Of a DNA stretch of 64,000 nt, positions 45,662 through 54,581 are shown piece after piece. Below the pieces are notes generated by a model. It was not told the DNA's origin, ran no database searches, and was given only the letters and a program-made list of their open reading frames with translations. How positions within the stretch are numbered: the stretch's first letter is position 1; each line of letters opens with the position of its first letter. Source of the stretch: Acidobacteriaceae bacterium KBS 146 (GTDB taxonomy: Bacteria; Acidobacteriota; Terriglobia; Terriglobales; Acidobacteriaceae); contig JHVA01000001.1 of the NCBI GenBank assembly GCA_000688615.1, positions 2,666,001 through 2,730,000 on the forward strand. The letters run 5' to 3'. Both the position numbers and the translations under genes were made by a program.

Positions 45662-46366
45662 CTACTCCTCCCAGGCATCCACGCGGACAAATCGCATCCC
45701 TGCGTATCTCTCAATCAAGCGCTCGGTCGCCCGAACCGTGTCCATTCGCTCTGCCCCCAGCCCGGCTTGGCCGCCATCATGCAGCACAATGTTCGTCCCA
45801 AACCCTCTTCGCTGATTCCGCGCAACACCTCGGACGGCACGTTTCACAATTGCATCGACACCGATTGGGTTCCAGTCGTTGCAGATCACGTTCCACTGGA
45901 CTGGAATCATTCCCATCTCGCGCACCATCTGCAACACCGCAGGACGCCGCGCTCCGTGAGGAGCTCGGAAATACCGCACCTGGGCACCCAGCACATCCTC
46001 AATCGCAGCATTCGCGCCGCTTAGTTCCTCCCGAATTCTGCTTTCGCTCTGCCATGCCAGCCATGGATGAGTCATCGTGTGGTTTCCCACCAGATGCCCG
46101 GCCGCCGCGATCTGGCGAGTCAGTTCCGGGCATTGCCGCACAAATCTCCCGATAAGAAAGAATGTCGCCTGGATCTCAGCCCGAGCCAGCACCTCCAGAA
46201 GACGCGGCGTAGCCTTTGGATTGGGACCGTCGTCGAAGGTGAGAGCAAAATCCGCCGGTCTCGGTGGAGCGATCAATGTCTTCCCGAAGATCTGAGACTC
46301 CGGAGACAACGCCGCCCAGGCGGCACCTCCCGCCAGCGCCGTGGCCAATCCCATTCCAGCGCCCAC
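45662..46366 (-). CDS. Polysaccharide deacetylase (NodB-type)
   Basis: 234 aa from a GTG at 46366. A signal or anchor (GLATALAGGAAWAAL) is followed by a NodB domain: FALTFDDGP (Asp pair), GNHTMTHPW (His-x3-His metal site), RAPHGARRPAV and a C-terminal LHDGG. It removes N- or O-acetyl groups from a cell-wall or capsular glycan. A good Shine-Dalgarno (GGAGG, 46418-46422) lies further upstream and would suit a CTG at 46411 in the same frame. Confidence 0.92.
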   Translation of the reverse strand: MGAGMGLATALAGGAAWAALSPESQIFGKTLIAPPRPADFALTFDDGPNPKATPRLLEVLARAEIQATFFLIGRFVRQCPELTRQIAAAGHLVGNHTMTHPWLAWQSESRIREELSGANAAIEDVLGAQVRYFRAPHGARRPAVLQMVREMGMIPVQWNVICNDWNPIGVDAIVKRAVRGVARNQRRGFGTNIVLHDGGQAGLGAERMDTVRATERLIERYAGMRFVRVDAWEE

Positions 46367-46528
46367 AACTGCGCCTGATAGATCTTTCGTCGTATCAAAT
46401 ACCGCGATCAGTGCATTCCTCCACAGGCAGGGCCGTTAAAGCCATGATCTCACCACCCGCAGCGATCTTGTTTTATATGAAGAGCGGAAGAGATCGGAAA
46501 ACAGCGCACGAAAGGAATGCATTGATTC

Positions 46529-47467
46529 CTATAACCCCTCGCGGAAGCCTTCGCGCCAACTGCTCCACTTTAGCGTCCATTGAAGTTCTTTGCGGGCCTT
46601 CGCGTTGGAGACACCGCGAATGTCGTTCATCAGCGTGACCCCATGTTCGCCGATGACCATCTTTGCCAGCAGGTTCGGTACATGTCGCGGGGGCGGAGCA
46701 CCGACACACTGCGCCAGATACGGCAGCCAGTCCAGCACAGGCGCAGGATCGTCATCGACGATGTTGTAGATTCCATGCTGCGCGAGGGTGAGCGCTGCCA
46801 CCGTCGCCGTGGCGGCGTCATGCAGGTGCACGAACGACCACACCCCGGTTCCCTGCCCGACCAGCGGGATCTTGTGCTTCCGAATCTCGTCCACCATGGC
46901 GCCATCTTTGGCGATGGAGCTGTGTGGTCCGTAAAACGGTCCGTAGCGGAGAACGATTCCTGTAAAGCCTCGCTCGCGAAGAACCGTATGCTCCAGCATC
47001 TCCAAAGCATCCAAGGTGCTCTTCATCTGCGGGGCCGGCGAGGAGTCGAGGTCGTCTTCTTCGGTCTTGAGCGTAATTCCACGGTGAGCATAGGGCCATC
47101 CGGCGAAACTCTGCGCGATAAACCTTTCGACTCCCGCACGAACTGCAGCCGTGGTGAGGTTGCGTGTACCTTCGGTGCGCAGGCGATTCGTTGCCTCGAA
47201 CTCGCGATCGAAGTGGCGAAGGTCGAGTCGAGGAGAGATCGCAGTCGCCTGATGGATGATGACCTGTGGCTTGATCTCGGCAACTCTGGCGTCTACGGCA
47301 GCTCCGTCGAGAATGTCGAGGATGACAGGAGTCGCGCCAAGCGAGCCAACCAGATTTTGATGGGTGGGATTGCGAAAAGCACCGAAGACTTCATGGTGCT
47401 GTTCAACCAGGAGCGGGATGAGGGTTCGACCGATGGCTCCGGAAGCGCCTGCCAACAGAATTCTCAT
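46529..47467 (-). CDS. NAD-dependent epimerase/dehydratase family protein
   Basis: 312 aa, atypical extended SDR. The NAD motif GASGAIGRTL is at residues 7-16 and RYGPFYGP marks the substrate loop. The usual YxxxK is degraded (MKSTLDALE follows the position), so the catalytic mode may differ. Helical C terminus with ARKELQWTLKWSSWREGF as in epimerase-like proteins. Substrate unknown. Confidence 0.88.
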   Translation of the reverse strand: MRILLAGASGAIGRTLIPLLVEQHHEVFGAFRNPTHQNLVGSLGATPVILDILDGAAVDARVAEIKPQVIIHQATAISPRLDLRHFDREFEATNRLRTEGTRNLTTAAVRAGVERFIAQSFAGWPYAHRGITLKTEEDDLDSSPAPQMKSTLDALEMLEHTVLRERGFTGIVLRYGPFYGPHSSIAKDGAMVDEIRKHKIPLVGQGTGVWSFVHLHDAATATVAALTLAQHGIYNIVDDDPAPVLDWLPYLAQCVGAPPPRHVPNLLAKMVIGEHGVTLMNDIRGVSNAKARKELQWTLKWSSWREGFREGL

Positions 47468-47537
47468 GGGCGTAATTTTTGCACAGACTCGGTAGGCTGG
47501 GAGACTGCAGGCAAATAAGGACTCTGTCTCTACCGCC

Positions 47538-47714
47538 TTAGCCGGCCCGTTTTTCTTCGTCCAGCTCCAGAAGGTGTCTTGCCTCTTCGAGAGTGTAGGC
47601 TTTGTTATCGATGATCATTTCGTAGTCCCCGGCATTGTCGGGGACGTGATGAACACCGTGAACGTTATGTCCTTTAGCCCGCAGCGTGTTTACCAGAAGA
47701 TCGATATCTACCAT
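47538..47714 (-). CDS. Small hypothetical protein, 58 aa
   Basis: The start ATG is at 47714. A soluble alpha/beta mini-protein (IDLLVNTLRAKGHNVHGVHHVPDNAGDYEMIIDNKAYTLEEARHLLELDEEK) with regular strand-helix pattern and His-rich middle. No Shine-Dalgarno is obvious. Family not recognised. Confidence 0.6.
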   Translation of the reverse strand: MVDIDLLVNTLRAKGHNVHGVHHVPDNAGDYEMIIDNKAYTLEEARHLLELDEEKRAG

Positions 47715-47862
47715 GGTGTGTTTAGAGTGACGCCGCCATGATACAGGTTGTGCTCGAATGCGCAAGAAGTCTTTCTGCAACTAAGAAACAACAGGTCAGC
47801 CATGTCATTGATCTAAAAGAGCGGACGGGTTCTCATAATGAGCCCTGGAAGGAAGGGAGTGC

Positions 47863-48300
47863 ATGAGTTCAGGCAAAGGTGCATACCATCTGGAAAGATT
47901 TCTTGAGGCGCAGGAGGGGGTCTACGAACAGGCCTGTGCAGAGCTTCGTGCCGGCCAGAAGCAGACTCACTGGATGTGGTTCATCTTCCCGCAGATTCAG
48001 GGCCTCGGTTCGAGCGCGATGGCCGCACGCTACGCCATCTCTTCCCTCGAAGAGGCGTACGCATACCTGGAGCATCCTGTCCTGGGTCAACGTTTGCGGG
48101 AGTGCACTGGGATCGTTGTCGCGCTGCAGGAGCGCACGGCCGACGAGATCTTCGGCTATCCGGACAATCTGAAGTTTCACTCGAGTATGACATTGTTTGC
48201 ACAGGCAGCGGCCATATCGGAAGAAGACCTGATCTTCAGTCAAGCGCTGGATAAATATTTTTCTGGACGAGAAGACCCGGCGACGATGCAACGGCTCTAA
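47863..48300 (+). CDS. DUF1810 family protein
   Basis: 145 aa, with the DUF1810 signature THWMWFIFPQIQGLGSSAMAARYAI and the late DNLKFHSSMTLFA segment. Mostly helical, soluble. The family is widespread; its function is not known, although some members sit near ADP-ribose or NAD-related genes. The next gene starts 31 bases downstream. Confidence 0.93.
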   Translation: MSSGKGAYHLERFLEAQEGVYEQACAELRAGQKQTHWMWFIFPQIQGLGSSAMAARYAISSLEEAYAYLEHPVLGQRLRECTGIVVALQERTADEIFGYPDNLKFHSSMTLFAQAAAISEEDLIFSQALDKYFSGREDPATMQRL

Positions 48301-48331
48301 GCAAGGTACAAGGAGTGTTTACGCTCGCCCG

Positions 48332-49126
48332 ATGCTCAATAAATGGAAGTGTGTCACCTGCTGGAATGTTGTTCTTTCTCTCACTGTGATTGCATGGACT
48401 GCCACCCTGGGCTGCGGAAAAAAGGAAGAAGCCCGCGCGACTCCAGCACCCGTGACTGTACCGGTGATGAAGCCGGCTCCTGCAACCCCCATTCTGACCA
48501 AGCGCGTGGAGCTCGGCGGCGAAACCTGGGATCCCGAGTGGGACAAGATCGTCGAACTTGCCCTCCCTCCCGATATGCTTTCGCAGCAGGTCCCCCGCGA
48601 TGTTCGTCGCTTCTGTCCGAAGTTCTACCAGATGGGGGAAGCTGACAAACGCGCATTCTGGGCCTATTTCTTCCAGGCGCTGGCAGGAGCCGAGGCTGGG
48701 TTGGACCCGACCACGCGTGTTCGTCATACCGAGTCGGAGGTCGCGGTCGTCGATAAAGTCAGCAAGCGAATGGTGCGCAGCGAGGGGCTGCTGCAACTGA
48801 CCTATGAAGATCAGCAACGCTACGGCTGTGACTTCGACTGGCAACACGATAAGCTTTTGAAGCCCGACGATCCGGATAAGACAATCCTGCAGCCGAAGAA
48901 CAATCTGGAGTGCGGCATCAGGATCCTGGAAAACCAGATAATTGATCAGCACAAACCGTTGTTCTCGAATACCAGCTATTGGTCGACGCTGCGGCCCGGC
49001 AATGCAGACTACCGCGTCTTTGCGAAGCAAATGACCAATGTTCCGCTAGCCTGCCGGAACCGTAAGCCCACAACCACCCCGAAATCCGGCGCAAGGGCAA
49101 AGCCGGATAACGTTGCCAGCCGTTAG
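48332..49126 (+). CDS. Lipoprotein with lytic-transglycosylase-like domain
   Basis: 264 aa. The signal ends with a lipobox-like TATLGC, then a Pro/Ala linker. Residues about 90-235 resemble a lysozyme-like SLT fold: GAEAGLDPTTR (candidate catalytic Glu), SEGLLQLTYEDQQRYGC and ILQPKNNLECGIRILENQI. It may cut peptidoglycan at the inner face of the outer membrane. Similarity is judged by eye only. Confidence 0.72.
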   Translation: MLNKWKCVTCWNVVLSLTVIAWTATLGCGKKEEARATPAPVTVPVMKPAPATPILTKRVELGGETWDPEWDKIVELALPPDMLSQQVPRDVRRFCPKFYQMGEADKRAFWAYFFQALAGAEAGLDPTTRVRHTESEVAVVDKVSKRMVRSEGLLQLTYEDQQRYGCDFDWQHDKLLKPDDPDKTILQPKNNLECGIRILENQIIDQHKPLFSNTSYWSTLRPGNADYRVFAKQMTNVPLACRNRKPTTTPKSGARAKPDNVASR

Positions 49127-49215
49127 GTCCAGAACCAGGAGGCTGGTTAGCAGACTTCGCGGCCACCGTGACCTGCTGCATCCGCAAAGCTATGGGAAAG
49201 CCTGCCGCTACAGCC

Positions 49216-49221
49216 TATAAT
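49216..49221 (+). promoter_or_regulatory. Perfect -10 box just before the rel start
   Basis: TATAAT ends 5 bases before the ATG at 49227. A start site at the normal distance would fall on the ATG, so the transcript may be leaderless or the true start codon lies further in. The -35 region is weak. Confidence 0.45.
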
Positions 49222-49226
49222 GGCCT

Positions 49227-51656
49227 ATGGCAACCGCTAAACCGGCCTCCCGGCAGGTCGGCTCCGAGCCAGATCCTCATCCTGAACTCAAGGGTCCATC
49301 GGAGATTCCCGATCTCGACGCGGGCATAGAATCGCAGAACTCTGCGCTGTCACGGGCCAGGTCTGCGGTGGCGCCAGAGGCTTCGGCCGCTGCGACCGAG
49401 TCTTCCGCGCCGCACCTGGCGGGACTAGCGGGCAGCGATATCGAGATCATCGACGAAAAGTTCCGGAAGCTTCTGGAGACGGTCCACGAGAACCGTCCCG
49501 GTGACGACCTTGAGATCATTCGTAAGGCCTGGACGTTCTGCCTGCAGCAGCACGAAGGACAGAAGCGCGCCAGCGGCGAGCCCTATGTTATTCATCCACT
49601 TGAAGTTGGCCAGGTCCTGGCGGAGCTCAAGATGGACTCTACCGCCATCGCAGCCGGTCTTCTGCACGACGCCGTCGAGGATACGGATGTCACCTCGGCG
49701 GAGATTGCGAAGCGCTTTGGCGAGCAGGTGGCGCACATCGTCGAAGGCGTTACCAAGCTCGATAAGATCAAGTTCGCCAATCGCGAGGACCACCAGGCGG
49801 AGAACATCCGCAAGATGCTGCTGGCCATGGTCACGGACGTTCGCGTCGTCATCATCAAACTGGCCGACCGGCTGCACAACATGCGCACGCTCGAGCATCT
49901 GAAGCCGGAGAAGCAGCAGAAGATCGCGAGAGAGACGCTGGAGATCTACGCTCCGCTGGCGCATCGGCTGGGCATGGGCAAGCTGCGCGGCGAACTCGAG
50001 GACCTGGCCTTTCGCTACACCGATCCCTTTGGCTACGAGCAGGTCTCGACCGAGGTCGATGCCCTGCGCGGCGCTGGCGAGGAGTTCCTGAAGAAGATCG
50101 TTACGCGGCTGGAAGAGAAGCTGCGCGAGTTCAAGATTGAAGGACGCGTCGAGTGGCGCATCAAGCGTCTGTACTCCATCCAGCAGAAGCTCCAGGAAGG
50201 CAAGATTCCTGTCGACCAGGTCTACGACCTGCTGGCCGTGCGGGTCATCACGCAGACCGTGCAGGATTGCTACGCTCTGCTGGGCCTGCTGCACTCGATG
50301 TGGCGGCCGGTGCCGGGTCGCATCAAGGACTTTATCGCGATGCCGCGGCCGAATCTCTACCAGTCTCTGCACACGACGCTGATCGCCGAGGGGGGACACC
50401 AGTTCGAGGTGCAGATTCGCACCGAGGACATGCACCGCGTGGCCGAAGAAGGAATTGCTGCACACTGGAAGTACAAGGCCGACGACAACGTCAGCGCCAA
50501 GGATGAGCAACGCCTCGCATGGGTTCGCCAGCTGATGGAATGGCAGCGCGAGATGAGCGACCCCAACGAGTTCATGTCGACGTTGAAGATCGACCTGTAC
50601 CCCGAGGAGGTCTATACCTTCACCCCCAAGGGCAAGGTAGTCGTTCTGCCCAAGGATGCCAGTCCCATCGACTTCGCCTACGCCATCCACACCGAGGTGG
50701 GGAACACCACAGTCGGAGCGAAGGTGAATGGACGCATCGTTCCTCTCCGCACCAGGCTCAAGAACGGCGATATCGTCGAGATTACGACGCAGGCCGGACA
50801 CACTCCCAGCCGCGACTGGCTCAGCTTCACCAAGAGCTCCAAGGCTCGCAACAAGATCAAGCACTGGCTGAACGAGCATCAACGCCAGCGCGCCATGGAG
50901 ATTGGCCGCAAGCTGCTGGACCGCGAGGCGCGCAAACATAAACTCGCGCTAAACAAGTACACCAGCGCCGACTACGACCGCGTGGCCACCGAATACGGCC
51001 TGACCAGCGAGTCCGAGTTGCTGGCCGGTGTGGGCTTCGGCAAGTACTCGTCGCGGCAGGTGCTGAACAAGCTCGAGCCGGGATCCACCATGACTCCGGA
51101 GCCAACCCATCCAGAGCCGGGTGTGATCGGCAACACAATCGGGCAGATGTCGGAGGCAGTAAAGCGCGTCTTCTTTGGCAAGGGCTCAGAGTCGCTGCAG
51201 GTGGAAGGTCAGGACGATCTGTTGGTTTACCGAGCGCGCTGTTGTAATCCAATCCGCGGCGAAGAGATTATCGGCTACGTTACGCGCGGAAAGGGCGTAG
51301 CGGTCCACGCAAGAAGCTGTCCCAATGTCCAGAATCTCCTGTACGAATCCGACCGAAGAATCCAGGTAGAGTGGGCGCCGATGCCCTCAGAGTCCGGCGC
51401 CGCAAAATCTCAAACCTATCCCGTAAAACTTACGGTCTTCTGTGAAGACCGCACCGGAATGCTTAAGGAATTCACCGCCATTATCTCCGATGACGGAACG
51501 AATATCCGGAGCGTGGACTCGAAGCCCCTTCCTGATGGCCTTGCCGCTGTCGATTTTGTGATTGAGACATTGGACGTGCGGCACCTGAACCGGCTGGTCG
51601 AGCGTCTTCGTCGTGTGCCGGGCGTGCGTGAGGTACAGAGAGTGCAGAAAATCTGA
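49227..51656 (+). CDS. Bifunctional (p)ppGpp synthetase/hydrolase, Rel/SpoT family
   Basis: 809 aa. HD hydrolase domain with intact AGLLHDAVEDT, nucleotidyltransferase synthetase domain with GRIKDFIAMPRPNLYQSLHTTL, TGS domain (VYTFTPKGKVVVLPKDASPIDFAYAIHTEVG), a Cys-containing ZFD/CC region (YRARCCNPIRGEEIIGYVTRGKG) and a C-terminal ACT domain. The intact HD motif means it can degrade as well as make the alarmone. The first 70 residues are low complexity; an in-frame GTG at 49368 would remove 47 of them. Confidence 0.98.
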   Translation: MATAKPASRQVGSEPDPHPELKGPSEIPDLDAGIESQNSALSRARSAVAPEASAAATESSAPHLAGLAGSDIEIIDEKFRKLLETVHENRPGDDLEIIRKAWTFCLQQHEGQKRASGEPYVIHPLEVGQVLAELKMDSTAIAAGLLHDAVEDTDVTSAEIAKRFGEQVAHIVEGVTKLDKIKFANREDHQAENIRKMLLAMVTDVRVVIIKLADRLHNMRTLEHLKPEKQQKIARETLEIYAPLAHRLGMGKLRGELEDLAFRYTDPFGYEQVSTEVDALRGAGEEFLKKIVTRLEEKLREFKIEGRVEWRIKRLYSIQQKLQEGKIPVDQVYDLLAVRVITQTVQDCYALLGLLHSMWRPVPGRIKDFIAMPRPNLYQSLHTTLIAEGGHQFEVQIRTEDMHRVAEEGIAAHWKYKADDNVSAKDEQRLAWVRQLMEWQREMSDPNEFMSTLKIDLYPEEVYTFTPKGKVVVLPKDASPIDFAYAIHTEVGNTTVGAKVNGRIVPLRTRLKNGDIVEITTQAGHTPSRDWLSFTKSSKARNKIKHWLNEHQRQRAMEIGRKLLDREARKHKLALNKYTSADYDRVATEYGLTSESELLAGVGFGKYSSRQVLNKLEPGSTMTPEPTHPEPGVIGNTIGQMSEAVKRVFFGKGSESLQVEGQDDLLVYRARCCNPIRGEEIIGYVTRGKGVAVHARSCPNVQNLLYESDRRIQVEWAPMPSESGAAKSQTYPVKLTVFCEDRTGMLKEFTAIISDDGTNIRSVDSKPLPDGLAAVDFVIETLDVRHLNRLVERLRRVPGVREVQRVQKI

Positions 51657-51746
51657 CACTCCTTCTCCCTGCGACTCCGTCTACGTTCCCCCTCGCATTC
51701 CCGAGCATCGTGTGACTATAAATTCCCATGTGGGTTTCCCTCCAAC

Positions 51747-52118
51747 TCATCGCTGGCGTGGCTCATCATTGCGTTGGTGGCGATATTCCGACTCCCTCTG
51801 CTCCCGCTTTTTTACTGACTTATCCTTCCGGACCTTATTTGCGATCGCTCCCGCACCCGCACCGGCGGCGCCTCCAATCAGGGCTCCCTTACCGCCTCCA
51901 GCAAGCGCGCCGACAACAGCGCCGCCCGCTGCTGTACCCCCGACGACCTTTGCTCCCGTATGACTCCGATGATCTTTCTCGGTCTGCTCGCGCTCAGCAC
52001 GATCATGTTCGGCCTGGGAGACCTGACCCGCCAAGGTGAATGGCTGCGCAATGACGGACGCTGGTATGGAAAAGATTCCTCCGAGTGTTGCTAGAGCCAC
52101 AGTCTGCTTGAAAGTCAT
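51747..52118 (-). CDS. Secreted glycine-zipper protein
   Basis: 123 aa from the ATG at 52118 (AAGGGG upstream). A signal peptide (QTVALATLGGIFSIPASVIAQ) precedes a charged stretch and a glycine-zipper block of about 35 residues (recurring GxxxG), typical of small outer-membrane or periplasmic glycine-zipper proteins. It ends in a Lys/Arg-rich tail. Function unknown. Confidence 0.75.
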   Translation of the reverse strand: MTFKQTVALATLGGIFSIPASVIAQPFTLAGQVSQAEHDRAEREQTEKDHRSHTGAKVVGGTAAGGAVVGALAGGGKGALIGGAAGAGAGAIANKVRKDKSVKKREQRESEYRHQRNDEPRQR

Positions 52119-52296
52119 CTGCCGTGTTCCCCTTTTCTTTGATTGGTGGCAGCGGCTGTCTGAAATCCCCGCTTGCCTCGCTGCATATTTAGATGCCGAT
52201 GCGATCATCTTTTCTCTCGCGGAACGTCGAAAGAAATATGCAGAAGCACACGAAGGGTTGTATCGCGATATCGATCTTTTTCCCTAAGATCGATCT

Positions 52297-53658
52297 ATGG
52301 TGACGCGGCGGGAAGTCCTCAAGCTATCGGGAATGGCAGCGGTCTCTCTTTTGGAGAAGAAGCCTTCTCTATTTGCTTCCGTAGCGGAGACCCCGCCTGA
52401 TTACTCGCTGACCATCGGGCCGCACTCGCTCGAAGTGGCACCGCGAAAGTTTGTAAAAACCACAGCGTATAACGATCAGGTCCCCGGTCCGCTACTGCGG
52501 TTTCGGGAGGGGGCTCCGGTCAGCATCAGGATCGACAATCACAGCGCTGACAATCAAGTCGTGCACTGGCATGGATTGTTTCTTCCACCGGAGATCGACG
52601 GCGCTATGGAAGAAGGAACACCGCCGATTGCTCCTGGCAAGAGCGCAAGCTATACCTTCACACCTGAGCCCTCGGGCCTGCGTTGGTATCACACCCACGT
52701 AATGGCCGGGCACGATCTGAAGAAAGGCCTCTACAGCGGTCAATTCGGTGTGGTCTGGATCGAACCGCGCGAGAACCCAGGCCGGTATGATCAGGAATTC
52801 TTCCTGACCCTGCACGACTGGAACGGCTCTCTACAAGGCAGCGACGATGGTTCCATGACTCCTCTTTACGATGTTTCGACCATCAACGGCCGCACACTTG
52901 GATTCGGCGAACCGTTGCGCGTGAAGAATGGCCAGCGCATCATGCTGCACATCGTCAATACCAGTGCGACGGACCCGCATTGGCTTGCACTACCAGGACA
53001 CAGCTTTCGCGTGCTCGCACTCGATGGCAATCCGGTTCCCTCACCCCAGCAAGTGGAGATGCTTCATCTCTCGCCTGCGGAACGCATCTCAGTTGAGGTC
53101 ACCATGAATCATCCTGGCGTCTGGGTACTGGGTGAAGTAAGAAAACATGTACAGGCAGCCGGCATGGGCGTCGTAATCGAATATGCCGACGCCCACGGCA
53201 AACCAGTCTGGCAACAGCCGCAGACGTTACATTGGGATTACATTCAGTTCGGTGCCACCGATAATCGGGAACCTTCAGCGGAACTTAAGGTCACTCCGAT
53301 TCCATTAACCTTTGAGTCCAGATTTACGGGACACGGTGCAATGGACCAGTGGATGATTAATGGCAAGTCTTTTCCTGACACTGAAACAATCGCACTTGAG
53401 CGTGGCAACCGCTATCGTCTTATCTTCAAAAATAAGAGCCAGGACGATCATCCCGTGCATTTGCACCGAAGCCTCTTCGAGGTTCGTCGAATCGCGGGGC
53501 GGGCGACAAGCGGAATCTTGAAAGATACGATCTTAGTTAAGGCAGGGGTCGAAGCGGAGGTCGAGGTGACGGCGAATGCGCCGGGACTTTCGCTGTTTCA
53601 CTGCCATCAGCAGGATCATATGGATATGGGCTTCATGATGCTCTTCCGATGTTCCTAA
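52297..53658 (+). CDS. Multicopper oxidase
   Basis: 453 aa. A Tat-type start (TRREVLKLSGMAAVSLL) then three cupredoxin domains. Copper ligands are VVHWHG, WYHTH, HPVHLH and LFHCHQQDHMDMGFM, the last ending in the type 1 copper Met. This is the CotA/laccase-like or copper-resistance class, which oxidises phenolics or metals in the periplasm. No copper sensor or pump is adjacent. The next gene starts 28 bases later. Confidence 0.96.
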   Translation: MVTRREVLKLSGMAAVSLLEKKPSLFASVAETPPDYSLTIGPHSLEVAPRKFVKTTAYNDQVPGPLLRFREGAPVSIRIDNHSADNQVVHWHGLFLPPEIDGAMEEGTPPIAPGKSASYTFTPEPSGLRWYHTHVMAGHDLKKGLYSGQFGVVWIEPRENPGRYDQEFFLTLHDWNGSLQGSDDGSMTPLYDVSTINGRTLGFGEPLRVKNGQRIMLHIVNTSATDPHWLALPGHSFRVLALDGNPVPSPQQVEMLHLSPAERISVEVTMNHPGVWVLGEVRKHVQAAGMGVVIEYADAHGKPVWQQPQTLHWDYIQFGATDNREPSAELKVTPIPLTFESRFTGHGAMDQWMINGKSFPDTETIALERGNRYRLIFKNKSQDDHPVHLHRSLFEVRRIAGRATSGILKDTILVKAGVEAEVEVTANAPGLSLFHCHQQDHMDMGFMMLFRCS

Positions 53659-53686
53659 ATCTTGGCAGTACGAACGGGAAATAAAC

Positions 53687-54496
53687 TTGCGAAACCGACG
53701 ACGACTCCTGTACCACGTTGCATGCCTCGCGATGCTTGGCGTCTCTGCTCTGTCTGCCAGAGCGCAAGGCAACTACGAGATCCAGGTCTACGGATCCGAT
53801 ACAGTCGCTCCCAAGAGCACAATGGTCGAGCTGCACTCCAACTTTACGCCGAAGGGCTCGACAATCACTGACGACGGGACCTATCCCACAAACCATCAGC
53901 TTCACGAAACCCTCGAGATAACCCAGGGAATCAACAGCTGGTCCGAGGTGGGCTTTTACCTCTTCACAAGCTGGCAGGACGGCCACGGAGTCCAGTGGGT
54001 AGGCGACCACATCCGTCCGCGCGTGCGCGTGCCGGATTCGTGGCACTGGCCAGTCGGCGTCAGCTTGTCAACGGAAGTAGGCTACCAGCGTTCCCAGTAT
54101 TCTCCCGATACCTGGACCTGGGAGATTCGCCCGATCGTCGATAAGTCAGTCGGCCGCTGGTACTTTGCCGTCAATCCCGCGCTTGAGCGGACATGGCATG
54201 GGCCTGATACCAACCAGGGCGTCGGTTTCGCCCCTGCAGCCAAGGTGGGGTACGACTTCACTCGCAAAGTCTCGGCTGGACTGGAATACTACGGCAACTT
54301 CGGTCGCGTATGGTCCTTCAGCGCGTTGCACGATCAGCAGCAACAACTTTTTGCTGTTACCGATCTGAACGTCTCTCCCAAGTGGGAGCTGAACTTCGGA
54401 GTTGGTGTCGGCGCAACCGCCTCCACCGATCACCTGATCTTCAAAGCGATCGTCGGCAGACGATTCAACTGGGGCAAGCCCTCGCCGGTGGATTAG
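53687..54496 (+). CDS. Putative outer-membrane beta-barrel protein
   Basis: 269 aa from a TTG at 53687. Signal peptide (LLYHVACLAMLGVSALSARAQ), then alternating hydrophobic/polar strands with aromatic girdles (SEVGFYLFTSWQDG, WYFAVNPALERTW, AGLEYYGNFGRVW) and a terminal strand (HLIFKAIVGRRFNWG). It fits an acidobacterial outer-membrane porin-like family with no defined function. Likely co-transcribed with the multicopper oxidase. Confidence 0.75.
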   Translation: MRNRRRLLYHVACLAMLGVSALSARAQGNYEIQVYGSDTVAPKSTMVELHSNFTPKGSTITDDGTYPTNHQLHETLEITQGINSWSEVGFYLFTSWQDGHGVQWVGDHIRPRVRVPDSWHWPVGVSLSTEVGYQRSQYSPDTWTWEIRPIVDKSVGRWYFAVNPALERTWHGPDTNQGVGFAPAAKVGYDFTRKVSAGLEYYGNFGRVWSFSALHDQQQQLFAVTDLNVSPKWELNFGVGVGATASTDHLIFKAIVGRRFNWGKPSPVD

Positions 54497-54581
54497 CCTG
54501 TCCGAACAAGGAAAAATCGGCCCTCAATGTCCCGCATCATGAGTCTTTTGTGCGATCCTGCTTGCACCTGGGAGAGATGCC

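Noticed and set aside
46580..47518. 312-codon open frame antisense to the epimerase
   Set aside because: Same effect; the sense strand has a Rossmann motif and an intact family pattern.
49425..50939. 504-codon open frame antisense to rel
   Set aside because: A mirror frame produced by GC-rich codon use. The sense strand encodes clear HD, synthetase and TGS motifs, and the antisense product shows no domain.
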